Translations under genes and position numbers: made by a program
In this document: positions 30,256-38,856 of the stretch, in pieces
How the letters are laid out: each line of letters begins with the position of its first letter
Numbering within the stretch: the stretch's first letter is position 1
Notes under the pieces: generated by a model
What the model saw: the letters and a program-made list of their open reading frames with translations, nothing else
The model's database searches: none
What the model was told of the DNA's origin: nothing
DNA from: Microvirga sp. 3-52
Lineage (GTDB): Bacteria > Pseudomonadota > Alphaproteobacteria > Rhizobiales > Beijerinckiaceae
Assembly: GCF_018383585.1 (NCBI RefSeq)
Contig: NZ_JAHAMK010000002.1
Coordinates: 1-64,000, forward strand
Reading direction: 5' to 3'
Length of the DNA stretch: 64,000 nucleotides

Positions 30256-31185
30256 TTAGGCCTTGAGACCGGCCTGAGCGGCCACTTCCGCGGCGAAGTC
30301 AGGAGCCTCTTCCTTCTCGATTCCCTCGCCGAGCGCATAGCGGACGAAGGCCTTGAGGGTCACCGGCTTGCCGGCCTTGGACTCGGCTTCCTTGAGGACC
30401 TGGGTCACGGTCTTCGAAGGATCGTGAACGAAGGGCTGCTCCAGGAGGGTGACTTCCTTGAAGTAGCTCTTCAGGCCGCTTTCGATGATCTTCTGCATGA
30501 CATGGTCGGGTTTGCCGGCATTCTTGTCGCGCAGGATCGCGCTCTCGCGCTCGACAGTCGCCTGATCCACGCCGGAAGCATCGAGGGCCACCGGGTTGGT
30601 TGCAGCCACATGCATGGCTATCTGGCGGCCCAGCGTGCCGAGAACGGTCACATCGCCCTCGGACTCGAGCGCCACCAAGACGCCGATCTTGCCGAGACCG
30701 TCGGTCACCGCGTTATGGACATAGGACGCGATCACGCCCTTGGACACTTCGAGCTTCGCGATCCGGCGCAGGGTCATGTTCTCGCCGATGGTGGCGATGA
30801 GCTCCTGCAGGCGATCCTTCACGGTCGTCTGCGAACCGGGGAAATGGGTAGCTTCGAGCGACTCGATGGTGCCGTCTCCCATCAGACCGATCTTGGCGGC
30901 TTCGCGAACGAACGCCTGGAACTGGTCGTTGCGGGCCACGAAGTCCGTCTCGGAGTTGACCTCGAGGATCGTGGCAGTGTGACCGGAGGACTCGACAGCC
31001 ACGAGGCCCTCGGCTGCCACGCGGCCGGCCTTCTTGGCAGCCTTCGAGAGGCCCTTCTTGCGGAGCCAGTCGATCGCGGCCTCCATGTCGCCATTGGTTT
31101 CAGCAAGAGCAGTCTTGCAGTCCATCATGCCGGCGCTGGTCGTCTCGCGCAGTTCTTTCACCATCGCAGCGGTAATGTTCGCCAT
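30256..31185 (-). CDS. tsf: Elongation factor Ts
   Basis: EF-Ts is the nucleotide exchange factor for EF-Tu. From ATG 31185 the product has 309 residues, with the UBA-like N-terminal helix bundle and family motif [20 protein letters not shown], the core [14 protein letters not shown] near residue 75-90 and the C-terminal coiled-coil region. Homologues start at [14 protein letters not shown], so the 9-codon-longer start at 31212 was not used. It lies 105 bp after rpsB with a stable hairpin in the gap. Confidence 0.97.
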   Translation of the reverse strand: MANITAAMVKELRETTSAGMMDCKTALAETNGDMEAAIDWLRKKGLSKAAKKAGRVAAEGLVAVESSGHTATILEVNSETDFVARNDQFQAFVREAAKIGLMGDGTIESLEATHFPGSQTTVKDRLQELIATIGENMTLRRIAKLEVSKGVIASYVHNAVTDGLGKIGVLVALESEGDVTVLGTLGRQIAMHVAATNPVALDASGVDQATVERESAILRDKNAGKPDHVMQKIIESGLKSYFKEVTLLEQPFVHDPSKTVTQVLKEAESKAGKPVTLKAFVRYALGEGIEKEEAPDFAAEVAAQAGLKA

Positions 31186-31217
31186 GGCTTTTCCTTTCAA
31201 AGGTTCACGCATAGAGG

Positions 31218-31246
31218 GAGCCCGGCGCTCGTGGAACGCCGGGCTC
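31218..31246 (-). other. Intercistronic stem-loop between rpsB and tsf
   Basis: GAGCCCGGCG and CGCCGGGCTC form a 10-bp perfect stem with a 9-nt loop in the rpsB-tsf gap. No U-run follows on the minus strand, so it is not a standard terminator. An RNA-processing or attenuation role is an inference. Confidence 0.5.
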
Positions 31247-31290
31247 GATCATTCGTTCAAGCGGCGCTGCATGTTGCGGCGCCGTGAGGC

Positions 31291-32313
31291 TTACGCAGCA
31301 GCGGCTTCGATCATCGAGCGGGCCTGGTTGATCCAGCCATCGCGCTCGAGGCGCCCGTTTAGCTTCAGGTCCTTGTCGAGCTGGGCGACATCGCCCGGCT
31401 GCATAGCGGCCAGCTGCCAGTAGTGGAAGATGCCAGCCTCGTTCAGCTTCTTCTCGAGCTGCGGGCCGACGCCGTTCAGCTTGGTCAGATCGTCGGGCGC
31501 GCCACGCGGGGCCGCCAGACGCTCGAACTGCTCGCCTTCATAGGCGGCCACAGCCGTGTCGTTCGCCGGGAGCTCCTCGGCCATCGGGTTCTCGGACTCG
31601 CCGATATCGATGCCCATCGCGCCGGCGCCGCGGGAGATGCCGTCGAGAGCGGCGCGGGCAACCAGATCGCAGTAGAGCGAGATCGCGCGGCCGGCGTCGT
31701 CGTTGGCAGGAACCGGGAAGGTGATGCCGTCCGGATCGCAGTTCGTGTCGACGATGGCAGCCACCGGGATTCCGAGGCGCTTGGCCTCCTGGATCGCCAG
31801 CTGCTCCTTGTTCGTGTCGATGACGAAGATCAGGTCCGGGGTACCGCCCATGTCCTTGATGCCGCCGAGAGCACGCTCGAGCTTCTCCTTCTCGCGGGCG
31901 AGCATGAGGCGCTCTTTCTTCGTGAGGCCCTGGCCGCCGCCGGCGAGGATCTCGTCGACCTTGCGCAGGCGCTGGATCGAGCCGGAGATCGTCTTCCAGT
32001 TGGTCAGCATGCCGCCGAGCCAGCGGGCATTAACATAGTACTGGGCCGAACGCTTGGCGGCATCGGCAACCGCATCGGCGGCCTGACGCTTGGTGCCGAC
32101 GAACAGCACGCGGCCACCCTTGGCGACCGTATCGCTGACGGCCTGGAGGGCGCGGTGCAGCATCGGAACCGACTGAGCGAGGTCGATGATGTGGATGTTG
32201 TTGCGTGTGCCGAAGATGTATTGACCCATCTTCGGGTTCCAACGATGGGCCTGGTGGCCAAAGTGAGCGCCAGCCTCAAGCAGGCTGCGCATCGAGAATT
32301 CAGGAAGCGCCAT
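31291..32313 (-). CDS. rpsB: 30S ribosomal protein S2 with C-terminal HhH-like extension
   Basis: S2 is a late-assembling protein of the small ribosomal subunit. The first ~240 residues are a normal S2: [40 protein letters not shown] and [19 protein letters not shown]. The protein is 340 residues, about 100 longer than E. coli S2. The tail is an acidic linker plus a compact domain (about 274-340) with [20 protein letters not shown], a helix-hairpin-helix-like pattern. Similar domains are known on S2 and on NuoE in alphaproteobacteria. ATG 32313 was chosen because it gives the conserved N-terminus; upstream lies a promoter and a leader hairpin. Confidence 0.97.
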   Translation of the reverse strand: MALPEFSMRSLLEAGAHFGHQAHRWNPKMGQYIFGTRNNIHIIDLAQSVPMLHRALQAVSDTVAKGGRVLFVGTKRQAADAVADAAKRSAQYYVNARWLGGMLTNWKTISGSIQRLRKVDEILAGGGQGLTKKERLMLAREKEKLERALGGIKDMGGTPDLIFVIDTNKEQLAIQEAKRLGIPVAAIVDTNCDPDGITFPVPANDDAGRAISLYCDLVARAALDGISRGAGAMGIDIGESENPMAEELPANDTAVAAYEGEQFERLAAPRGAPDDLTKLNGVGPQLEKKLNEAGIFHYWQLAAMQPGDVAQLDKDLKLNGRLERDGWINQARSMIEAAAA

Positions 32314-32376
32314 AAGTTTTTCTCCGGTTAAGCCTCCGCGGAACAAGTGGACCGGTCGAGCCGGCCACCGGGGTTT

Positions 32377-32394
32377 CCTCATGGGCTCATGAGG
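32377..32394 (-). promoter_or_regulatory. Leader hairpin upstream of rpsB
   Basis: CCTCATG-4 nt-CATGAGG forms a 7-bp perfect stem in the ~100-nt leader between the rpsB promoter and the start codon. S2 autoregulates its operon through the mRNA leader in E. coli; this hairpin is a candidate site for the same control here, which is inference. Confidence 0.4.
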
Positions 32395-32419
32395 GGATTC
32401 CGCGTGTGGGATAGGCGCG

Positions 32420-32448
32420 CATATAGGGGTAAAGGCGCCGAAATGCAA
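32420..32448 (-). promoter_or_regulatory. Sigma-70-type promoter for rpsB-tsf
   Basis: On the minus strand TTGCAT (-35) and TATATG (-10) are separated by 17 bp, placing the start of transcription near 32413 and giving a leader of about 100 nt. Spacing and hexamers are close to consensus and the position fits the head of the operon. Confidence 0.65.
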
Positions 32449-32459
32449 GCCGGAGGATG

Positions 32460-32942
32460 TCAGCGCCGGGGAGACGCCTCAGCCGGCTTATCCGCGCATG
32501 GAAATCGCTTGCAGAGAAAGAAGCGGGCATGGCCCTGAGGCTCCTCCCCCTCCCGGTTCTTCAGCATCCCGAAGGTTTCATAGCCAAGCTTCATGTAGAA
32601 GTTTCGGGCGCGCTGACTGGACGAATCCAGCCAAGCGCCATGGCAGCCTCGGCTCGAGGCCTCCTCTTCGGCCAATCGCACCATTCTGGCACCGAGGCCC
32701 TGGCCACGGAGGCCCTCTGCAACCCAGAGCATCTTGATCAGCAGCCATCCGTAGGACGTTCCACCGATGAGCCCACCCAGAATCGCGCCTTCGCTGTCCC
32801 GGGCGAGAATTCCGAAGGGTGCATAGTCGCTAGCTGGAACGTTCTGCCTCAAGGAATCGAGAAGGCGCGTCTCGATCTCCCTCGCGAATGCGCCGGGATC
32901 GGGCTCGACCGCTATACGGATATCAGACAGCCGCCCATCCAT
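32460..32942 (-). CDS. GNAT-family N-acetyltransferase
   Basis: The 160-residue protein has the GNAT fold: the acetyl-CoA pyrophosphate-binding motif [20 protein letters not shown] (about residues 70-90, R/QxxGxG/A type), an upstream beta strand with [15 protein letters not shown], and the late motif [18 protein letters not shown]. These support acetyl transfer to an amine, but the substrate cannot be read from the sequence. It is read on the same strand as dnaE, 53 bp downstream of its stop, and ends just before the rpsB promoter, so it may be the last gene of the dnaE transcript. Confidence 0.85.
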   Translation of the reverse strand: MDGRLSDIRIAVEPDPGAFAREIETRLLDSLRQNVPASDYAPFGILARDSEGAILGGLIGGTSYGWLLIKMLWVAEGLRGQGLGARMVRLAEEEASSRGCHGAWLDSSSQRARNFYMKLGYETFGMLKNREGEEPQGHARFFLCKRFPCADKPAEASPRR

Positions 32943-32995
32943 TGCCTCTCCGATGGGTTTTCGATTTATGCCGCAGCATCACCGCCATGATCGGC

Positions 32996-35900
32996 TTAGT
33001 TCATGTGAACGTCCACCACCCCAGGCACGGCTCGGAGTGCTCCGGCGACCTGAGGCGTGGCCATGTACTTGCCGGGCAGCTTGACCTCGACCTCCCGGTC
33101 GCCGTCGTCGAGGATGAGAACGAGGGACACCTCTCCCTCACCTCGCCCCTTGAGCCGCTCGAACACGCTCGTGATCGGCCGCTCGTCGCGCAGAAAAATC
33201 CGCATGCTCTTCTGATGCTTGGCAAGCGCCTCATCCAGGGGCTCGGCCATGCCGATGCGCGCTCTGACCTCTTCGCCCTCAAGGCCGGCCTGCAGCATCA
33301 GGACCACGGCCGATCCGGGCTCCAGAACGTCGCGAAGGCGCTGCAGTCCCTCGGAGAAGATGATGGCCTCGAACTGCCCGGTCTGATCCGACAGGGTAAG
33401 GATGCCCATCTTGTTGCCGGTCTTAGTGCGGCGTTCCTGACGGTCGAGGATCGTGGCGGCGACCCGCCCCACGGAATTGCCCGCTTTTACCGAACGGCAG
33501 AATTCGACCCAGGTTTGCACACGCAGCTTCTTCAGGAGTTCGCCGTACTCGTCGAGCGGATGTCCTGAGAGGAAGAAGCCGACCGCGTCATACTCGCGCT
33601 GCAGCCTCTCGGCGGCAGGCCACGGATCGTAAGCTCCGATGCGCAACTGCACATCCGCCGAGGCGACGCCGCCGAACATATCCATCATACCGCCATTGGC
33701 AGCCTCGTGAGACTGCTGGGCGAGACTCATCATAGCATCGATGGAGGCACAAGCCTTGGCACGATCGGGCTCGAGCTCATCGAAGGCGCCGGCCGCAATC
33801 AGGTTTTCTAACGTACGCTTGTTGAGCATGCGCGGATTGATGCGCCGGGCGAAGTCGGCAAGATCCTTGAACGGCTGGTCAGCGCGCGCCTCGACCACAC
33901 TCTCGACGGCCTGGCGCCCGACGCCTTTAACGGCTGCAAGGGCATACAGAATCTGGCCCTTTCGCTCCCCGTCATATGTCACGTCGAAGACGACGCCTGA
34001 GCGGTTGATCGAGGGCGGGATCACCTTGAACTCGAGTCGCTGAGCCTCGCGGCGGAATTCTGCGAGTTTGTCTGTATTGTCGAGATCGAGCGTCATCGAC
34101 GCAGCCAGGAACTCGACTGGATAATTGGCCTTGAGATAGGCTGTCTGGAAGGCCACCAGCGCATAGGCTGCCGCGTGACTCTTGTTGAAGCCGTAATCCG
34201 CGAACTTGGCGAGAAGATCGAAAATCTCGTTCGCCTTCGCCTTGTCGAGACCGCCCTTGGTGGCACCTGAGACGAAGCGCTCGCGCTGGGCGTCCATCTC
34301 GGCCTTGATCTTCTTACCCATGGCGCGGCGCAGAAGATCTGCATCTCCGAGCGAGTATCCGGAGAGGACCTTCGCCACCTCCATCACCTGCTCCTGGTAG
34401 ACGATGATGCCGAAAGTCTCGCGCAGGATCGGCTCCAGCTTGTCGTGAGGGTACCAGTCCCTCTTGTTGTGCTCGTCCTTGCCGAGCTTGCGTGCGCAAT
34501 AGACCGGAATGTTCGCCATCGGGCCCGGACGGTAGAGCGCCACGAGGGCAATGATGTCCTCGAAACGGTCGGTCTCCATTTCGACGAGTGCTTTTCGCAT
34601 GCCCGCCGACTCCACCTGGAACACGCCGACCGTCTCGCCTCGCTGGAGCATCTCGTAGGTCTTGCGGTCGTCGAGCGGCAGAGCCGAGAGATCAACCTCG
34701 ATCCCTTTTCGCCGAATGAGGTCGACAGCCGTGCGCAGAACAGTGAGCGTCTTGAGGCCCAGGAAGTCGAACTTCACCAGGCCTGCCTGCTCGACCCATT
34801 TCATGTTGAACTGAGTCACCCGCATACCGGTCTTCGGATCTCTGTAAAGCGGGACCAGTTCTTGAAGCGGGCGGTCGCCGATCACGACGCCGGCGGCGTG
34901 GGTCGAGGCGTGCCGGTGAAGGCCTTCGAGTTTCTGCGCGATGTCGAGCATGCGCTTGACGACCGGCTCCTCATCGATAGCCGCCTGCAATTTCGGCTCG
35001 CCCTCGATGGCCTGCGCAAGCGTTACCGGATTGGCCGGATTCTGGGGCACCAGCTTGGTGAGCTTATCCACTTGCCCGTAGGGCATTTCGAGCACGCGAC
35101 CGACGTCGCGTATCACGCCGCGGGCGAGCAGCGTGCCAAAGGTGATGATCTGCGCGACCTGCTCCTCGCCGTAACGCTGCTGAACATACTCGATAACGCG
35201 TTCACGGCCCTCGACGCAGAAGTCGATATCGAAGTCCGGCATCGAGACACGTTCCGGATTGAGGAAGCGTTCGAAGAGCAGTGCAAATCGCAGCGGATCG
35301 AGATCAGTGATGGTGAGCGCGTAGGCGACGAGCGAGCCTGCACCCGAACCACGGCCCGGCCCGACCGGAATGTCGTGATCCTTCGCCCACTTGATGAAAT
35401 CGGATACGATCAGAAAGTATCCAGGAAACTTCATGTTCCGGATGATGCCGATCTCATAGGCGAGGCGGTCGCGATAATCCTGCTCAGTCAGGCCCGGCGC
35501 GGGGCCATGCGCAGCGAGTCGCTTCTCAAGCCCTTCTTCCGCCTGCCGCTTCAACTCCTCGCCTTCGTCCAGGGAATCAGCATCGGGACCGGTGCCGAAA
35601 TTCGGCAGGATTGGCTTGCGGGTTCTTACACGCGTGGCACAACGCATGGCGATCTCAACGCTGGCCTGCAGCGCATCCGGCAGATCCGCGAACAGCTCCA
35701 TCATCTGCCGGCGCGTCTTGAAATGATGCTCCGGCGAAAGACGACGCCGATCGGGGTTGGAGACGATCTGCCCTTCGGCAATGGCCAGAAGTGCGTCGTG
35801 CGCTTCATAATCCTTCGCCGACGAGAAGAAGGGCTCGTTCGCTGCGACGACGGGCAGCCCGTTGCGGTCCGCCATCGCGAGCAGTTCCCCTTCGATCAGG

Positions 35901-36469
35901 CGCTCATCCTCGAGACCATGGCGCTGAATTTCCACATAGAGTTGGTGGCCGAAGGCGTTTTTGAGAATGTCGAGCCGCGTCTGCGCCAGGTCCTGGCGTC
36001 CGCCGTTGCGCAGGGCGCAATCGAGTGGTCCCGAGAAGCCGCCGGTCAAAGCGATCAACCCATCGCTGTGGACCGACAAAACCGGCGCCATCACACGCGG
36101 ATCCTCCCCCAATGGCACGCCGAAATAGGCGTGGCTCACGAGGCGCATGAGGTTACGATAGCCCTCCTCCGTCTGCGCGAGCAGTACAATGTTGGATGGT
36201 TGCGGCACCACGCGGGCGACCGGGTCCGGCTCCTCGAAGCACACGGAGAGTTGGACACCGGCGATGGGCTGGATGCCGGAGCCTGCAAGCTTTTCGGAAA
36301 ATTCGAGGGCGCCGAAGAGATTGTTGGTGTCGGTGAGAGCAAGTGCCGGCTGCTTGTCGGCGGCGGCGAGTTTTGCCAGTTGCGCGACCTTTAATGCCCC
36401 CTCAAGCAATGAGTATGAGGAATGGACATGAAGATGGACAAAACCGATATCGTGAAGAATGCGCGCCAT
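32996..36469 (-). CDS. dnaE: DNA polymerase III alpha subunit
   Basis: DnaE is the replicative polymerase catalytic subunit. The 1157-residue DnaE1-type protein starts with a PHP domain (about 1-290; FVHLHVHSSYSLLEG). The palm domain holds catalytic aspartates in PDFDIDFC (near 409-414). Fingers follow with GFNKSHAAAYALVAFQTAY, then a helix-hairpin-helix region with NPRMLNKRTLENLIAAGAFD and an OB fold (about 1000-1080; GILTLSDQTGQFEAIIF). The ATG at 36469 gives the expected N-terminus. The upstream neighbour on the same strand is an SOS-boxed membrane peptide gene, with 118 bp and no obvious terminator between them. Confidence 0.97.
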   Translation of the reverse strand: MARILHDIGFVHLHVHSSYSLLEGALKVAQLAKLAAADKQPALALTDTNNLFGALEFSEKLAGSGIQPIAGVQLSVCFEEPDPVARVVPQPSNIVLLAQTEEGYRNLMRLVSHAYFGVPLGEDPRVMAPVLSVHSDGLIALTGGFSGPLDCALRNGGRQDLAQTRLDILKNAFGHQLYVEIQRHGLEDERLIEGELLAMADRNGLPVVAANEPFFSSAKDYEAHDALLAIAEGQIVSNPDRRRLSPEHHFKTRRQMMELFADLPDALQASVEIAMRCATRVRTRKPILPNFGTGPDADSLDEGEELKRQAEEGLEKRLAAHGPAPGLTEQDYRDRLAYEIGIIRNMKFPGYFLIVSDFIKWAKDHDIPVGPGRGSGAGSLVAYALTITDLDPLRFALLFERFLNPERVSMPDFDIDFCVEGRERVIEYVQQRYGEEQVAQIITFGTLLARGVIRDVGRVLEMPYGQVDKLTKLVPQNPANPVTLAQAIEGEPKLQAAIDEEPVVKRMLDIAQKLEGLHRHASTHAAGVVIGDRPLQELVPLYRDPKTGMRVTQFNMKWVEQAGLVKFDFLGLKTLTVLRTAVDLIRRKGIEVDLSALPLDDRKTYEMLQRGETVGVFQVESAGMRKALVEMETDRFEDIIALVALYRPGPMANIPVYCARKLGKDEHNKRDWYPHDKLEPILRETFGIIVYQEQVMEVAKVLSGYSLGDADLLRRAMGKKIKAEMDAQRERFVSGATKGGLDKAKANEIFDLLAKFADYGFNKSHAAAYALVAFQTAYLKANYPVEFLAASMTLDLDNTDKLAEFRREAQRLEFKVIPPSINRSGVVFDVTYDGERKGQILYALAAVKGVGRQAVESVVEARADQPFKDLADFARRINPRMLNKRTLENLIAAGAFDELEPDRAKACASIDAMMSLAQQSHEAANGGMMDMFGGVASADVQLRIGAYDPWPAAERLQREYDAVGFFLSGHPLDEYGELLKKLRVQTWVEFCRSVKAGNSVGRVAATILDRQERRTKTGNKMGILTLSDQTGQFEAIIFSEGLQRLRDVLEPGSAVVLMLQAGLEGEEVRARIGMAEPLDEALAKHQKSMRIFLRDERPITSVFERLKGRGEGEVSLVLILDDGDREVEVKLPGKYMATPQVAGALRAVPGVVDVHMN

Positions 36470-36587
36470 AAAACTCTACTCATCGAACGGCACGCATAGT
36501 GGCACGATTCTTTGCTAAGGAAGCCTAACCTCCGGTATCAAGGACTACGTTCCTGTGAATCCCGGTGGGTTGTTGTGGATCCCGGTA

Positions 36588-36689
36588 TCAAGCGATGGGA
36601 GAAAGGACCAGAGCCCAGATTGCCACGGCTGACCCAAACATTGCGAGGGAAGCGATTTCGGCGGTGGTCTCGAGGATGAAGCGAAGCAT
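36588..36689 (-). CDS. SOS-controlled 33-residue membrane peptide, SidA-like (novel candidate)
   Basis: A 33-codon gene begins MLRFILETTAEIASLAM and ends ALVLSPIA. A short amphipathic N-terminus (1-9, with Glu7 and Glu11 nearby) leads into a single hydrophobic span (about 12-30). The ATG has a GGAG ribosome-binding site with 8-nt spacing. Upstream, a TTTACA-17-AAAGAT promoter is covered by two perfect GTTC-N7-GTTC LexA boxes, the nearer one ending 14 nt before the ATG. Codon use is high-G+C like the neighbours. The size, topology and control match the idea of SidA, the 29-residue SOS-induced FtsW-binding division inhibitor of Caulobacter. I have not shown sequence homology to SidA; function is inferred from regulation and form. 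Confidence 0.75.
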   Translation of the reverse strand: MLRFILETTAEIASLAMFGSAVAIWALVLSPIA

Positions 36690-36703
36690 GGTTTGATCTC
36701 CGT

Positions 36704-36718
36704 GTTCCCAATATGTTC
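36704..36718. promoter_or_regulatory. LexA (SOS) box 1 of the membrane peptide gene
   Basis: GTTCCCAATATGTTC on the plus strand (GTTC-N7-GTTC), a perfect alphaproteobacterial SOS box. It starts directly downstream of the -10 hexamer and covers the predicted transcription start. Confidence 0.85.
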
Positions 36719-36747
36719 ATCTTTGTTCATTGGATGTTCTGTGTAAA
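36719..36747 (-). promoter_or_regulatory. Promoter of the membrane peptide gene
   Basis: Minus strand TTTACA (36747-36742) and AAAGAT (36724-36719) with 17-bp spacing. The -35 is good and the -10 is moderate. The two LexA boxes occupy the spacer and the start region, which is the expected layout for SOS repression. Confidence 0.6.
36725..36739. promoter_or_regulatory. LexA (SOS) box 2 of the membrane peptide gene
   Basis: GTTCATTGGATGTTC on the plus strand, a second perfect GTTC-N7-GTTC box, 6 bp from box 1 and offset by 21 bp (about two helical turns). It lies inside the -35/-10 spacer. Confidence 0.85.
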
Positions 36748-36862
36748 GCCTGTGCAGGCTGTCGTCTCGGGACGGAGTCAACAGAGCGTTAAGACGCAAT
36801 ACGGCACCTGTTGCCGGAGCGCGGACGCTGCGTTGATCAACTAAGTCGATAATGTCGAGGCT

Positions 36863-37558
36863 TTAGGGCAGCTGGACAATCAGTCCGTCGCGGATCGTTA
36901 CACGGCGGTCCATACGCGCTGCGAGATCCATATTGTGCGTGGCAATCAGGGCAGCGAGCTTTGAGGCGCGGACGATGGCAACGAGAGTCTGGAAGACACG
37001 GTCTGCCGTATTGGGATCGAGATTGCCTGTGGGTTCGTCCGCCAAGAGCAACCGTGGGGCGTTGGCGACGGCTCGCGCGATGGCGACGCGCTGCTGCTCG
37101 CCGCCCGAAAGTTCGCCGGGACGGTGATCGAGGCGCTTGCCGAGGCCCAGGAATGTGAGGAGCTGCGTCCCACGATCCTGGGCTTCCGTCTTCGGCAGAC
37201 CGCGGATGAGCTGCGGGATCACCACGTTCTCAAGCGCCGAAAACTCCGGCAGGAGATGGTGGAACTGGTAGACGAAGCCGAGCTCCTCGCGCCGGATGCG
37301 GGTGCGTTCCTGGTCGTTCATGGCGGCCGTCGGCTTTGAGCCCACGAAGACCTCGCCCCCATCGGGCTTTTCGAGCAGACCGGCCAGATGAAGCAGGGTC
37401 GACTTGCCTGTGCCCGAAGGCGCGATGAGAGCAACGATCTCGCCAGGCCAGATCGCGAGATCGGCACCGCGCAGCACCTCGAGAAAGCTGTCACCTTGCG
37501 GATAACGGCGCTCGACCTTGGAGAGATGCAGGGCGGGTTGTGACTGGGCTAGCGGCAT
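36863..37558 (-). CDS. lolD: Lipoprotein-releasing ABC transporter, ATPase subunit
   Basis: LolD powers release of lipoproteins from the inner membrane to the LolA carrier. The 231-residue ATPase shows Walker A ([20 protein letters not shown]), the Q-loop region with [19 protein letters not shown] (typical of the LolD/MacB subfamily), the signature [14 protein letters not shown] and Walker [14 protein letters not shown]. It is the partner of the permease gene 2 bp upstream. lolA is not in the window. The downstream intergenic region holds the SOS-controlled peptide promoter. Confidence 0.95.
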   Translation of the reverse strand: MPLAQSQPALHLSKVERRYPQGDSFLEVLRGADLAIWPGEIVALIAPSGTGKSTLLHLAGLLEKPDGGEVFVGSKPTAAMNDQERTRIRREELGFVYQFHHLLPEFSALENVVIPQLIRGLPKTEAQDRGTQLLTFLGLGKRLDHRPGELSGGEQQRVAIARAVANAPRLLLADEPTGNLDPNTADRVFQTLVAIVRASKLAALIATHNMDLAARMDRRVTIRDGLIVQLP

Positions 37559-37560
37559 GC

Positions 37561-38850
37561 TTATCCGTAACGCAACGCTTCGACCGGATCGAGCTTCGCG
37601 GCCCGCCAGGAGGGATAGAGGGTCGCCAGCAGCGACAGCACCATCGCCATGATGAGAATGGTCGCCACTTCGGTCGGGTTCACCTCGGCCGGCAGACGGC
37701 TGAGGAAATAGAGCTCCGCCGGAAAAAGGTTAGTGCTCGTCAGTCGCGAGATGACATCGCGGATGGTTTCGACATTGAGCGCGAGGAGCAGCCCGAGGCC
37801 GAAGCCAGCAATCGTTCCCACGATGCCGATCGACGCACCGGTGATCAGGAAGACACGCATGACGGCGCCCCGCGTGGCCCCCATGGTACGCAGGATCGCG
37901 ATATCCTCCGACTTGTCCTTCACGAGCATGATGAGGCCCGAGATGATGTTGAGCGCCGCCACCAGCACGATGAGCGTGAGGATCAGGAACATCACGTTCC
38001 GCTCGACCTCCAGCGCACCAAAGAAGGTCCGGTTCCGCTGGCGCCAGTCCGTCATCAGAATCGGACGACCCGCTGCCTCTTCGATGGCAACGCGGGCTTG
38101 ATCCACCCTGTCAGCGTTATCGAGATAGACCTCAATGAGCTGTACGTCGTTCTGCCGATTGAAGTAGTTCTGAGCCTCAGTCAGCGGCATGAACACAAAG
38201 GTCGAATCGAACTCCGACATCCCGATCTCGAAGATCGCCTTGACCGGGTAGCCTTTGACCCGAGGTGCTGTACCGAAAGGTGTCGAGGCTCCCCGCGGCG
38301 TGATGAGCGTGAAGGTATCTCCGGCCTGGAGCGACAGTGCATCGGCCAGACGACGGCCGATGGCGACCCCCTCGCCTTCCTCGAAGTTCTCGAGCGTGCC
38401 CTGACGCAGATTGCCGGCAATATGCTCGATCTTGCGCAGATCCTCCGGGCGGATGCCGCGCACAAGGACACCGCTGCCGTTGAATTGCGAGGAACCGAAG
38501 GCCTGCCCCTCGACGAGCGGAATGGCGCGCTTGACACCCGGCACGGCGGCAATGCGCGCAGCAACCTCCGGATAATCGGTGAGAGGGCTCTCGATCGGCG
38601 CCACGAAGATGTGGCCGTTGATACCGACGATCTTGTCGAGCAGTTCCTTGCGGAAGCCGTTCATGACCGAGAGAACCACGATCAACGTGGCGACACCGAG
38701 CATGATGCCGAGGAAGGAGAAGCCGGCGATGACCGAGACGAAACCTTCCCGCCGTCGCGTGCGCAGGTAGCGCCCGGCGAGCATCCACTCGAAGAGCGAG
38801 AAGGGTTTCGTGCCTGTTGGCACCGTCTTGGCTTCTCTGTCTTTGGCCAT
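37561..38850 (-). CDS. lolC: Lipoprotein-releasing ABC transporter, permease subunit LolC/LolE
   Basis: The membrane part of the Lol transporter. The 429-residue protein has the MacB/FtsX-like fold. One transmembrane helix near the N-terminus (about 40-62, [20 protein letters not shown]) precedes a large periplasmic domain (about 65-280) and three C-terminal helices (about 290-420). The end motif [13 protein letters not shown] is diagnostic. Alphaproteobacteria usually have a single LolC/E homologue that acts as a homodimer, and only one is present here. It lies 6 bp after proS and 2 bp before lolD. Confidence 0.94.
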   Translation of the reverse strand: MAKDREAKTVPTGTKPFSLFEWMLAGRYLRTRRREGFVSVIAGFSFLGIMLGVATLIVVLSVMNGFRKELLDKIVGINGHIFVAPIESPLTDYPEVAARIAAVPGVKRAIPLVEGQAFGSSQFNGSGVLVRGIRPEDLRKIEHIAGNLRQGTLENFEEGEGVAIGRRLADALSLQAGDTFTLITPRGASTPFGTAPRVKGYPVKAIFEIGMSEFDSTFVFMPLTEAQNYFNRQNDVQLIEVYLDNADRVDQARVAIEEAAGRPILMTDWRQRNRTFFGALEVERNVMFLILTLIVLVAALNIISGLIMLVKDKSEDIAILRTMGATRGAVMRVFLITGASIGIVGTIAGFGLGLLLALNVETIRDVISRLTSTNLFPAELYFLSRLPAEVNPTEVATILIMAMVLSLLATLYPSWRAAKLDPVEALRYG

Positions 38851-38856
38851 GACAGC

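Noticed and set aside
34445-36394. 649-codon open frame antisense to dnaE
   Set aside because: Same shadow effect; the sense strand carries all DnaE motifs.
36545-36799. 84-codon minus frame (and a 60-codon one) in the dnaE upstream region
   Set aside because: These overlap the promoter, LexA boxes and the 33-codon gene in other frames, with poor composition and no ribosome-binding site at their starts.
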